Shown: positions 24,220-32,504 of the stretch, in pieces
Numbering within the stretch: the first letter of the stretch is position 1
Layout: each line of letters begins with the position of its first letter
Translations under genes and position numbers: made by a program
Notes under the pieces: generated by a model
What the model saw: only the letters and a program-made list of their open reading frames with translations
Told to the model about the DNA's origin: nothing
Databases searched by the model: none
Assembly (NCBI RefSeq): GCF_017893965.1
Contig: NZ_CP054142.1
Span: 2,418,001 to 2,482,000, forward strand
Source of the DNA: Treponema parvum
GTDB taxonomy: Bacteria; Spirochaetota; Spirochaetia; Treponematales; Treponemataceae
DNA: 64,000 nt
Direction: 5' to 3'

Positions 24220-26042
24220 ATTTTTCCTCCAACTATAGTCCCTCTAAATACTTTACAAATCATGTCCACCTTTTGCGGAATTTCCTGTTTTACGACGGTT
24301 TGTCGATCGTCCGCTTTTATTTTGACACGAAACACCACGGGCATGCCGCAGATTTTGTTTACGAGTTCCGAAATAACTTTGCTCTGACGCTCAAGCTGCC
24401 CTTTTTTGAATTCCGAATCAACTTCAGCCGATATTTCGTTTCCGTTTGAAAGTTTGAAATCCGCCTGCATCACGGCCGACGCCGTAAAGCCGTCGTCGTT
24501 CTTAGTCAATTCCCGGATAATCGCATTCTTTATATCTTCCGATTTTTCTACCGGAGAGGTCGCCGCTGTTTGTTGAGGCGGCAGGGCTCCGCCTAATTCA
24601 AAAGGGTCTGCGCTATCCTCCTCTTCGTAAGGCACGTCGGGGGAAATGTCGGGATACGGATCGGAATATGTTTCAAAAGAAGGCTCCTGCGGGGAATAAG
24701 CGGTTTCTGCGGTTTTCGTTTCCGTCTGCACGCTCCGCTGCAAATTTGCTTTGCTTAAAGCGGAAAAAGTAGTCACGCCTTCAAGGGCCGCTCCGCCGGA
24801 ATCCGGAGAGCCGCTGTCGGGACGGCCGTTACCATTGCCGTTGCCCTGTTGCGTCGAATTTTCCTCCGTCCCGGTTACGCTTCCCGCATTGTTTCCCAAC
24901 AAGACCGTTCTCGCAGCATCAATCGATTTTTTTACTTCCGCCTGAGAAACATATTCTTTCAGCCAGCACAGCCTTGAAAATGCAAGTTCCGTCTCGTAAC
25001 GCGGAGAAAGAGAATAACGTATGTCGCGATAAAGCTGCAAAAAAAGAGAAAGCGCTCTTTCAATCTGGATGCAAGTCCACGCCTCAATCACATCCTTGCT
25101 GTAACGTTCGGGAGACTGTCCGAGCAGGGCTTCTTTTTTTATTCCGTTTTTTAAAAGCAAAACGCTTCTCAAATAATCCGCGCTGTTTGAAATAAGCTGT
25201 TCGATCGAAATTCCCGACTGCAAATATTCATCAAGAGTATTTATAACATCGGCATTGTCGCCCTGTACGCATTTTTCAAAGAGTTTGTTCAGGCGGTCGA
25301 TGCCTACCAATCCCAGCTTGTCAAGAATTTTTTCGTAAGTGATAAAGGAATCGCTGAACGCCGCAACCTGATCAAAAAGCGTGTAAGCGTCTCTTACGCT
25401 TCCGGTCGATTCGCGTGCAATCCAATAAAGAGCCTCTTCTTCGGCCCTTACTCCTAGTTCCGAAGCGGTCTCTGCCAACAGTTCTTTTATCTGTTCTACG
25501 GAAACCAGACGAAAATTAAATTGCTGACACCGGCTTTTTATTGTCGCCGGAACCTTTTGAAGCTCCGTAGTCGCAAAAATAAATACGACATAGGGCGGCG
25601 GCTCTTCTATGGTCTTTAAAAGCGCGTTAAAAGCGCTTACGGAAAGCATGTGAACTTCATCGATTATGTATATTTTATATCTGCATGAGTTCGGAGGAAA
25701 TTGTACTTCGTCTTTGATCTGCCGCACGTCGTTTACGCTTGTGTTTGAAGCGCCGTCAATTTCAATCACATCCATGCTTGAGCCTTTTGTGATTTCGGTG
25801 CAAGCCGTACAGGTGCAGCACGGAGACTCTACGGCCCTATCGCTGCTTTGGCAGTTTAAGGCTTTTGCAAGTATGCGGGCGGTAGAAGTTTTTCCGCAGC
25901 CGCGCGGGCCTGAAAACAAATATGCGTGCGCGATTTTTCCCGATTTAATAGAATTTTTTAACGTAGCTGCGACAAATTCCTGTCCGACAAGATCTTCAAA
26001 ATGCTGCGGCCTGCGTCTGGTCGCCGTAATCTCATAAGCCAT
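24216..26042 (-). CDS. dnaX: DNA polymerase III subunit gamma/tau
   Basis: Clamp-loader ATPase, 608 residues. It has Walker A GPRGCGKTSTA (about 44-54), a zinc module SPCCTCTACTEI, the DEVHMLS box (Walker B), the SRC motif (KSRCQQF), sensor 2 and a long tau-like C-terminal extension after a low-complexity linker (about 390-500, rich in Gly, Pro, Ser and Glu). The start is set at ATG 26042 (MAYEITATRRRPQ), which matches the family; an in-frame ATG at 26057 adds five residues. Neither has a clear ribosome site. It leads the dnaX-ybaB-recR operon. Confidence 0.95.
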   Translation of the reverse strand: MAYEITATRRRPQHFEDLVGQEFVAATLKNSIKSGKIAHAYLFSGPRGCGKTSTARILAKALNCQSSDRAVESPCCTCTACTEITKGSSMDVIEIDGASNTSVNDVRQIKDEVQFPPNSCRYKIYIIDEVHMLSVSAFNALLKTIEEPPPYVVFIFATTELQKVPATIKSRCQQFNFRLVSVEQIKELLAETASELGVRAEEEALYWIARESTGSVRDAYTLFDQVAAFSDSFITYEKILDKLGLVGIDRLNKLFEKCVQGDNADVINTLDEYLQSGISIEQLISNSADYLRSVLLLKNGIKKEALLGQSPERYSKDVIEAWTCIQIERALSLFLQLYRDIRYSLSPRYETELAFSRLCWLKEYVSQAEVKKSIDAARTVLLGNNAGSVTGTEENSTQQGNGNGNGRPDSGSPDSGGAALEGVTTFSALSKANLQRSVQTETKTAETAYSPQEPSFETYSDPYPDISPDVPYEEEDSADPFELGGALPPQQTAATSPVEKSEDIKNAIIRELTKNDDGFTASAVMQADFKLSNGNEISAEVDSEFKKGQLERQSKVISELVNKICGMPVVFRVKIKADDRQTVVKQEIPQKVDMICKVFRGTIVGGKI

Positions 26043-26111
26043 ACAGGTATGATACATGAAATTGCAGGATTAATGAAGCTCCCGAGGCACACTTAACCGC
26101 CGGCATTTAAC

Positions 26112-26140
26112 TTGCTAATAGATGGATAATAATATATTAT
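26112..26140 (+). promoter_or_regulatory. Promoter of the 2-keto-3-deoxygluconate kinase gene
   Basis: TTGCTA (26112-26117), a 17-base spacer and TATTAT (26135-26140), 39 bases before the start codon, which has a GGAGG site. Confidence 0.6.
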
Positions 26141-26178
26141 TGTAAGAACTTTCATTTTCTTTACGGAGGCTATTAATT

Positions 26179-27201
26179 ATGGATAAGGTTGTAACATTCG
26201 GTGAAATCATGCTGCGTTTGGCGCCTGAGGGCTGGTATCGTTTTACACAGGTAGATAAATTCGGCGCTACTTTCGGCGGCGGCGAAGCGAACGTTGCCGT
26301 TTCTTTGGCAAATTACGGATTTGACGCGTGCTTCGTCACAAAACTGCCGGACAATCCGATCGGGCAGTCTGCAATCAACAGTCTTCGCCGCTTCGGAGTA
26401 AACACAAGCTACATAGCCCGCGGAGGCGACAGGGTTGGCATTTACTATCTTGAAAAAGGCGCTTCTCAGCGCGGATCGGTATGCGTTTATGATCGCGCGC
26501 ATTCTTCCATTCAGGAAGCAAAAGCGTCCGATTTTGATTGGGACAATATTTTCAAGGGGGCAAAGTGGTTCCACGTTACCGGCATTACTCCCGCGCTCGG
26601 ACAGAATATCGTAGACATAACCGTTGAAGCATGCAAGGCTGCAAAAAAGGCTGGCGTTACGGTTTCCTGCGACCTTAACTATCGCGGCAAACTGTGGACA
26701 CGCGATCAGGCGCGTAAAGCTATGACCGAAATTTGCAAATACGTGGACGTGTGCATAAGCAATGAAGAAGATGCAAAAGACGTCTTCGGAATTGAAGCTG
26801 AAAACACGGATATAAACAGCGGAAAATTGAATAAAGAAGGATACAAGAGCGTAGCAAAACAGCTTGCGGACAAATTCGGCTTTAAAAAAGTTGCAATAAC
26901 GCTCCGCACATCCATCAGCGCAACGTTTAATAACTGGGCGGGACTTCTCTATGACGGAAAAGATTTCTGTTTCAGTAGAGAATACGAGATGTTCATCGTA
27001 GACCGCGTAGGCGGCGGCGACAGCTTCGGCGGAGGTCTCATCTATGCGCTTTTAAAAGGAAAATCGACGCAGGAAGCCGTTGACTTTGCAGTTGCGGCAA
27101 GCTGCTTAAAGCACACGATCGAAGGCGACTTCAACGCTGTTTCCGTAAGCGAAGTTGAAAAACTCGCCGGAGGAAACGCATCGGGACGCGTACAGCGCTA
27201 G
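26179..27201 (+). CDS. kdgK: 2-Keto-3-deoxygluconate kinase (PfkB family)
   Basis: Phosphorylates 2-keto-3-deoxygluconate, the common end of pectin and unsaturated-uronate breakdown. The 340-residue protein has the ribokinase fold: GEIMLRLAPEGWYRF and GGGEANVAVSLANYGF at the N terminus (sugar binding), CDLNYRGKLWT in the middle and the catalytic DRVGGGDSFGGGLIYALL near 275, where the GGGDSF form is typical of KdgK. It stands alone with its own promoter. Together with GH88 at 13-14 kb it completes part of a path from unsaturated uronides to KDPG; the isomerase, reductase and aldolase are not in the window. The family is sure, the substrate probable. Confidence 0.85.
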   Translation: MDKVVTFGEIMLRLAPEGWYRFTQVDKFGATFGGGEANVAVSLANYGFDACFVTKLPDNPIGQSAINSLRRFGVNTSYIARGGDRVGIYYLEKGASQRGSVCVYDRAHSSIQEAKASDFDWDNIFKGAKWFHVTGITPALGQNIVDITVEACKAAKKAGVTVSCDLNYRGKLWTRDQARKAMTEICKYVDVCISNEEDAKDVFGIEAENTDINSGKLNKEGYKSVAKQLADKFGFKKVAITLRTSISATFNNWAGLLYDGKDFCFSREYEMFIVDRVGGGDSFGGGLIYALLKGKSTQEAVDFAVAASCLKHTIEGDFNAVSVSEVEKLAGGNASGRVQR

Positions 27202-27225
27202 TTTTGCCGATTTTGCATTTCTTGT

Positions 27226-27248
27226 AGGCCGCACGTTCCGTGCGGCCT
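27226..27248. repeat. Perfect hairpin AGGCCGCACG-TTC-CGTGCGGCCT
   Basis: A perfect 10-base-pair stem with a TTC loop, 25 bases past kdgK and without a following T run. It resembles the hairpins at 23.2 kb and may be a weak terminator or a repeat copy. Confidence 0.6.
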
Positions 27249-27313
27249 ATGCGCCGCCCTAAAGTTAAAAAAAATCGAAGTTTGAGCTAAAAAAATAAAA
27301 TTTTGAGGTATAC

Positions 27314-27763
27314 ATGTTCACGCAAGAACAGATTATTACGGCTGTCATCATATTTGTCGCCCGTGTAATGGATGTGTCTCTCGGAACCTTTCGCAACGTA
27401 CTGGTCATCAGAAGAAAGAGACTGTATGCCTTTATTGCATCGTTTTTCGAATGCCTGATTTGGATATATGCCGTCTCCAGAGTGATTACGGATCTTACAG
27501 ATCCGATCACTTCCGTAGCCTTCGCTTTAGGCTTTGCCACAGGAACGTTTACGGGCATAACTATCGAAGGCTTATTTAAAATAGGCGAACAGGCTATAAG
27601 AATTTTCAGCTTAAAAGGCGACGACATATCCGAATGTCTTAGAAGCCAAGGGTTTAGAGTAACCGTCTTTGAAGGCAGGGGCAGAAACGGGCCGGTAAAA
27701 ATGGTGTTTGTCCAAGTAAAAAGACGAAACGTAAAAAAGTATTTACACTTGCCAGAACCATAG
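27314..27763 (+). CDS. UPF0316 membrane protein (DUF5698/DUF2179)
   Basis: A conserved membrane protein of 149 residues. Three hydrophobic helices (about 8-26, 37-55, 65-85) with the family segment RVMDVSLGTFRNVLVIRR form the DUF5698 part; the C-terminal DUF2179 part (about 100-145) has LRSQGFRVTVFEGRG and MVFVQVKRRN. The DUF2179 fold is thought to bind a small ligand, in some relatives a nucleotide. The function is unknown. Its AUG lies 112 bases after kdgK without a clear promoter, so it could be read with kdgK. Confidence 0.85.
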   Translation: MFTQEQIITAVIIFVARVMDVSLGTFRNVLVIRRKRLYAFIASFFECLIWIYAVSRVITDLTDPITSVAFALGFATGTFTGITIEGLFKIGEQAIRIFSLKGDDISECLRSQGFRVTVFEGRGRNGPVKMVFVQVKRRNVKKYLHLPEP

Positions 27764-27884
27764 ATCCTTTATGCTTTATGGTCGTAGACGATATATGCGA
27801 CGCCTATACCGCATAACACGGGGCTGCTTCGAGCTGTAAGAGATCTGCGGATTTTGCGAAAAAAAATTTAAACGGCAAAAAGAC

Positions 27885-29021
27885 TCACATGTTTCTGCCC
27901 AATGTAAATTGTCTTTCCATAGCGCCCATATAATCCAGCTTATCGACCTCTTTTTCAAAAAAAATTTTATACGCCTCACATAAATATGAGCGTCCCAATT
28001 TCCCCGTTTTAAAATCCTCGCGATCCCGTCTGCAGCCGCCTCGGCAAAGCGGAAAGTATCGACAAGTTTTGCATGCTTCGTCAACGACGCAGGACTTTTC
28101 CGTAAACCGAATTTCCTTGCGTTTAAGGTCTATCCTCTCAAACGTATCGCGCGTAAGATTCCCCAAACAAAATCCGTCCAAAACATAAAAATCACAAGGG
28201 AACACCGAACCGTCGGCTTCAAGAACATAATTGCTGGGGCAAAAACCAAGCATTCCGCAAGATTCGCATTGTCCTCCGGCAAGTCTTATGACAAGATTGT
28301 CGAAATACCGGATGGAAACAAAATCGCGGCGGCGCCAATCTTTAAAATACAATTCAAACAAGTCTATTAAAAATTTCCCGTAAATTTCAGGCGTTAACGA
28401 ATAATCTCGCCCGCCGTGTCCTTCGGCAATGGGATCCAAACAAGCGATGTACTGCTGGTATCTGTAACCGTTCCTTTTAAAAAACTCATATATTTCTTTT
28501 ATGTTCTTAGCTATATCCCTGGTAACGGTTATGAGAATGTTAAAATCAACCTCAAAAGCTTTTAATATCTGGCTGGCTTTAAAAACATTTTTAAACGTGC
28601 CGTTACCGGCCTTGTCATGCCGATATATGTCGTGAGTCTTTTTATTTCCGTCCATCGACAATCCGATAAGAAAATTATTTTTTTTGAAAAACTCGGCCCA
28701 TTTTCTGTCTACGATAAAGCCGTTAGTTTGCAGCGCAAAATGTATCGTCTTATCTTTTTTTTGGGAAAAAGAATAAGAAACAAAATCTTCAAAAAAAGAA
28801 AAACCCGCACAAGTAGGCTCTCCGCCCTGAAATGAAAAAGTTATCTCATCGTTTTCTTCAAGAGCCCTGTCAATGATTTTATGAGCCGTCTCCTTTGTCA
28901 TTACGCCGTAGTTAGCGAAATTTCTATTTTCACTTTCGTCGATGTAAAAACAGTATTTGCATATCATATTACAGTTGCAAGAGGCAGGCTTTATTAAGAG
29001 AACTCTGTGTTTTGGGCTCAT
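27885..29021 (-). CDS. Anaerobic sulfatase-maturating enzyme (radical SAM, SPASM)
   Basis: Converts a Cys or Ser in the active site of sulfatases to formylglycine under anaerobic conditions. The radical-SAM cluster motif CNMICKYCFY begins at about residue 15; FQGGEPTC follows; the C-terminal SPASM region holds two more Fe-S clusters (CESCGMLGFCPSNY, DGSVFPCDFY, CRYFPLCRGGC). At 378 residues it has the normal length. No sulfatase gene is in the window, so its clients must be elsewhere. It is convergent with the UPF0316 gene. The family assignment is strong, though SPASM relatives that modify peptides look similar. Confidence 0.87.
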   Translation of the reverse strand: MSPKHRVLLIKPASCNCNMICKYCFYIDESENRNFANYGVMTKETAHKIIDRALEENDEITFSFQGGEPTCAGFSFFEDFVSYSFSQKKDKTIHFALQTNGFIVDRKWAEFFKKNNFLIGLSMDGNKKTHDIYRHDKAGNGTFKNVFKASQILKAFEVDFNILITVTRDIAKNIKEIYEFFKRNGYRYQQYIACLDPIAEGHGGRDYSLTPEIYGKFLIDLFELYFKDWRRRDFVSIRYFDNLVIRLAGGQCESCGMLGFCPSNYVLEADGSVFPCDFYVLDGFCLGNLTRDTFERIDLKRKEIRFTEKSCVVDEACKTCRYFPLCRGGCRRDREDFKTGKLGRSYLCEAYKIFFEKEVDKLDYMGAMERQFTLGRNM

Positions 29022-29082
29022 ATTCTTTCATTTTATCAAATATTTAAAAATATCTGAATGGAGTTATCGAGAAGAACGTGCG

Positions 29083-29115
29083 ACTTACAAGTAACTTACA
29101 AGTAACTTACAAGTA
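29083..29115 (+). promoter_or_regulatory. Three exact 11-base tandem repeats upstream of the pgmB promoter
   Basis: ACTTACAAGTA occurs three times without gaps (29083-29093, 29094-29104, 29105-29115) and ends 3 bases before the -35 box. An 11-base period with TTACA cores is the layout of operators for OmpR/PhoB-type response regulators, in which each subunit takes one repeat. Confidence 0.65.
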
Positions 29116-29118
29116 ATA

Positions 29119-29146
29119 TCGACATTCAAGCTAAATATGATATAAT
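29119..29146 (+). promoter_or_regulatory. Promoter of pgmB
   Basis: TCGACA (29119-29124), a 16-base spacer and TATAAT (29141-29146), 64 bases before the pgmB start, directly downstream of the tandem repeats. Confidence 0.7.
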
Positions 29147-29210
29147 CCGTCCATACGGTGAATTTTTACACCGTTTTTTATAGGAATGTTCGTCAGAAGG
29201 GAGCGTCAGT

Positions 29211-29882
29211 ATGGATAAAATATCAGGCCTTTTATTTGATCTGGACGGAGTGATCGTCGACACGGCTAAATATCACTTTTTAGCGTGGAAAAAATTGGCG
29301 GAAGAATTGAATATTCCCTTTAACGAACAGGATAACGAGCGTCTTAAAGGCGTAAGCCGTATGGCAAGCCTAGAGATCATACTTGAAATAGGCGGCAGGA
29401 CAATGAGCGATGAAGAAAAAAATTCCTGCTGCGACAAAAAAAACCGACTTTATGTGTCATACATAGAGAAGTTAAAAAAAGACGAAATTTTACCGGGCGT
29501 AAAAGAATTTTTAGTCGACGCGCGCAAAAAAGGATTTCATACCGCGCTCGGTTCCGCAAGCAAAAACTCAAAACTCATCCTTGATAAGCTTGAAATAAAC
29601 GATCTATTCGATGCCGTCGTTGACGGTACAAAGGTGTCAAAAGCTAAACCCGCTCCCGAAGTCTTTGAACAAGGCGCCAAAGAGTTAAACCTTCCGTCTG
29701 AACAGTGCATAGTTTTTGAAGACGCTGCGGCGGGAATAAAAGCCGCTCACAACGCGGGAATGAAGGCCGTAGGCATAGGCTCTGAAAAAATTCTTTTTGA
29801 AGCGGATCTTATCATTCAAGGTTTTAAAGACATCACGGTCTCGGATATCATAAAAAAACTATACCGCATAGTCAAAAAATAA
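29211..29882 (+). CDS. pgmB: Beta-phosphoglucomutase (HAD superfamily)
   Basis: Interconverts beta-glucose 1-phosphate and glucose 6-phosphate, usually after a disaccharide phosphorylase. The 223-residue protein has the HAD motif I with nucleophile and acid Asp (LLFDLDGVIVDTAKYHF), the cap-domain GVSRMASLEIIL that is specific for beta-PGM, motif II around LGSASKN, the Lys of SKAKPAPEVF and motif IV VFEDAAAGIKAA. The start follows AAGGGAG. No phosphorylase gene is in the window. Its last 24 bases overlap the end of the convergent GH43 gene. Identification is strong. Confidence 0.92.
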   Translation: MDKISGLLFDLDGVIVDTAKYHFLAWKKLAEELNIPFNEQDNERLKGVSRMASLEIILEIGGRTMSDEEKNSCCDKKNRLYVSYIEKLKKDEILPGVKEFLVDARKKGFHTALGSASKNSKLILDKLEINDLFDAVVDGTKVSKAKPAPEVFEQGAKELNLPSEQCIVFEDAAAGIKAAHNAGMKAVGIGSEKILFEADLIIQGFKDITVSDIIKKLYRIVKK

Positions 29883-31430
29883 AAAATCGGCGCGTTTGGT
29901 CCTAGCCGCCGTATCGGTACACATCATTCCTATAAAAGCGCCCGTAAAGCTGTCTTTAAAATAATCGTCGCTGAGGATCGAAGCGTCAAAATCTTTCAGC
30001 ACGGTAACCCATTCTTTGTTATCCAAGGAATATGAAAAAGAGCCCTTAGCATACTCAACTTCAAGTTTCAGATATACGTCTTTTTCGGGGATCGACAATG
30101 CGGGAGTTTTTGAAAACACGCCCGCATCCATGCTCGTTATTACAAGGCAGCGTCCTTTTTTTTCGTCCTTTGTCACGGCAAAGTAATAGTGAAGATTTTC
30201 ATCATAATAATATGCCAAACCGGCCATGTGTTGGAACGATTCGGGTTCAAAATGCAGCTTTGTTACGGCCGTAAACGAAAAATCCGTCTGTCTTCTGGCC
30301 AAAAGCGCCTTGTGAAACGTAGAACACGGCGATTCTCCGCCGCGAATTTCAAGTCCGCCACCGCTTTTAAGCTTAAAAAAATCTCTGTTGTCGACGGTGC
30401 GAAGATATTTAAAATCCTCGTAAAAACTTTCGTCTTTAAAATCATAGTGTCTGGAACCGTTATGCAAAACTTCCGATTCGTCGTTATCGGTTATAACGCA
30501 AGGTTCGGGAGTATTGGCGACGCTTCCGTCGCAGTGAACTACATAGGGCCAATCATCCTGCCACTTTACAAGTGCAAGCGAAGTTTCCCTTCCTAAAACG
30601 CATCTTGTCGTTCCAGGCAAGGGCCTGCCACAAAGGAATACCAACGCCCAAAGGCCGTCCTTGTAATCGCACAAACTTGCGTGACCGGCTTTTTGTATCG
30701 CCAGCATATCATCGCCTCTGCTGGAGATCAGCGGATTGCAAGGATGTATTTCATAGGGACCTTCGATGTTTTTTGACCGGGCGATGCTTGCCGCGTGATT
30801 GTAAAAAGTACAGCCCTCCGCAGTAAGAAGATAGTAATATCCGTTGCGCTTGAAAATGTGCGGACCTTCCACAAACCCTATATCCGTACCAGTGAATATC
30901 TTTTTTACAGCTCCGACCGGCCGTTTTTTTACAGGATCGTATTCCTGCAAAAGTATACCTGAAAAATTACGTTCTTTTTCCCACCGGTAATCCCATTCCA
31001 TGTTTACAAGATATTTTTTACCGTCCGTGTCGTGAAACAGTGAAGGATCGAATCCCGAAGAATTTAAATATACCGGCTCCGACCAAGGTCCTTCGATTTT
31101 TTCTGCCGTCACAAGAAAATTGGGAGTGTCTTTCCACGGGCCGCGGTTCCATGTTCTCACATTGGTGTATATGAGATAAAAAAGCTTTCCGTCATAAGAA
31201 AGGCACGGCGCCCAAATGCCGCAGGAAGGCTCGCATCCTGTCATGTCTAGCTGTGTTTTCCGTTGCAGAGGAGAAGGCAGCGGGCGCCAAGTGCACAAGT
31301 CCTTCGAATAAGAAAGTTCTACGCCGGGAAACCATTCAAACGTAGAATTTGCCAGATAATAAGTGTCTTTTACTTTGCATATGCTCGGATCCGGATGAAA
31401 TCCGCTCAAAATAGGATTGTGTATTTTCAT
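29859..31430 (-). CDS. Glycoside hydrolase family 43, beta-xylosidase or arabinofuranosidase
   Basis: Five-bladed propeller hydrolase with a C-terminal beta-sandwich, 523 residues, the layout of XynB-type GH43 enzymes. The general base Asp lies in LSGFHPDPSICKVKDTYY, the second Asp in SSGFDPSLFHDTDGKKYL and the acid Glu in FVEGPHIFKRNGYYYL. The C-terminal module (about 325-520) is the concanavalin-like domain that lines the active site. There is no signal peptide, so it acts on imported xylo- or arabino-oligosaccharides. It is the last gene of a set with three oxidoreductases, six bases after the first. Activity within GH43 cannot be fixed from sequence. Confidence 0.9.
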   Translation of the reverse strand: MKIHNPILSGFHPDPSICKVKDTYYLANSTFEWFPGVELSYSKDLCTWRPLPSPLQRKTQLDMTGCEPSCGIWAPCLSYDGKLFYLIYTNVRTWNRGPWKDTPNFLVTAEKIEGPWSEPVYLNSSGFDPSLFHDTDGKKYLVNMEWDYRWEKERNFSGILLQEYDPVKKRPVGAVKKIFTGTDIGFVEGPHIFKRNGYYYLLTAEGCTFYNHAASIARSKNIEGPYEIHPCNPLISSRGDDMLAIQKAGHASLCDYKDGLWALVFLCGRPLPGTTRCVLGRETSLALVKWQDDWPYVVHCDGSVANTPEPCVITDNDESEVLHNGSRHYDFKDESFYEDFKYLRTVDNRDFFKLKSGGGLEIRGGESPCSTFHKALLARRQTDFSFTAVTKLHFEPESFQHMAGLAYYYDENLHYYFAVTKDEKKGRCLVITSMDAGVFSKTPALSIPEKDVYLKLEVEYAKGSFSYSLDNKEWVTVLKDFDASILSDDYFKDSFTGAFIGMMCTDTAARTKRADFLFFDYAV

Positions 31431-31436
31431 AGTATT

Positions 31437-32504
31437 TTATCTTAACGATATTCTTTCCATCGAAATTGTCGCGCCGTCTTTAAGCGGGAATGAAACGGCT
31501 TTTTTTGTTCTCCAGCTTTCGTAAAAGGCCAGAACCGTCTCAAGCGCATTGCGTCCCGCAGATCCGTCGACAAAGGGTTTTCCGCCTTGCTTCAAGGTTC
31601 GTATAAAATCTTCAAAAATACGCGCGTGCCCGTCTCCGTACACGGAAGAAAAGTTCTGTGTTTCTGTCTTCCATCCGTTTACTTCAGGATCTTTAAATTC
31701 CCAAAAATCAATACGTTCGGCAGCCTGACCTCCCAGTTTGACCGTTCCGTTTTCGCCTATGATCGTTAAAGTTTCTTCCAGATTATTTTTGTACGTGTTC
31801 ACCGTGCCTTCGGCCGTCGCAATGACGCCGTTTTTGAACTTTATAAGCCCGATGCCGATATCTTCAACTTCCAGATACGGATGTTCCCTGTTGCCTAGCA
31901 CGGCATACAGATAATCTATATCCGGCCCTAGCAAATAGCGAAGAAGGTCGAATCCGTGTATGCACTGGTTCATCAGTGCGCCGCCGTCGCTCGCCCACTT
32001 GCCTCTCCAATCGTCGCCTGCGTAATACGAGCGCTCGCGCGACCAGCGGACACATACGGCGGCGTTCGATATTGTGCCGAATGCGCCTTTGTCCACAGCT
32101 TTTTTTACCAAAACAGTCGTATTGTTCAGCCGATTTTGCTGACAGATGCCCAAAACGAGCCCTTTTTTCTCTGCCGTGCCGATCATTTCATCGGCATCTT
32201 TAAGGCTCATGGCCATGGGTTTTTCACATAAGACATTCAATCCCATAGAAAAAGCCGCCATGACAACGTCATGATGACTTCCGCTGTCGGTCGCGACGGA
32301 AACAAAGTCAATTGGCTTTACGTCGCTTATCATTGTTTTAAAATCTGCGTAACATATGTCTTTTTTAAGGTTATAGCGTTCGGCCAACGCCTGTGCCTTA
32401 GCAATATCCGTGTCGCAAAGTCCCGCTATTTCAAGGCCTGTGTCTATTGCGCTCTGAATATGGCTCGGGGCTATTCTGCCGCAGCCGACTAACGCGTATC
32501 TCAT
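31437..32504 (-). CDS. Gfo/Idh/MocA family oxidoreductase (A)
   Basis: NAD(P)-dependent sugar or cyclitol dehydrogenase family, 355 residues. The Rossmann domain starts MRYALVGCGRIAPSH, and the conserved catalytic Lys is in LCEKPMAMSLKDAD at about residue 96. The C-terminal alpha/beta domain carries DWRGKWASDGGALMNQCIHG, the His-containing segment that binds the substrate. It overlaps gene B by four bases, so B and A are coupled, and it is followed by GH43. The substrate is unknown; glucose, inositol and 3-keto-sugar chemistry all occur in the family. Confidence 0.88.
   Translation of the reverse strand: MRYALVGCGRIAPSHIQSAIDTGLEIAGLCDTDIAKAQALAERYNLKKDICYADFKTMISDVKPIDFVSVATDSGSHHDVVMAAFSMGLNVLCEKPMAMSLKDADEMIGTAEKKGLVLGICQQNRLNNTTVLVKKAVDKGAFGTISNAAVCVRWSRERSYYAGDDWRGKWASDGGALMNQCIHGFDLLRYLLGPDIDYLYAVLGNREHPYLEVEDIGIGLIKFKNGVIATAEGTVNTYKNNLEETLTIIGENGTVKLGGQAAERIDFWEFKDPEVNGWKTETQNFSSVYGDGHARIFEDFIRTLKQGGKPFVDGSAGRNALETVLAFYESWRTKKAVSFPLKDGATISMERISLR

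Noticed and set aside
25128-25136. Seven-A run in dnaX as a -1 frameshift site for a gamma form
   Set aside because: The run is in phase for an A AAA AAA slip and would give a stop 17 codons later, but it lies at about residue 310, too early for a working gamma subunit, and I see no stimulating hairpin or upstream Shine-Dalgarno-like site.
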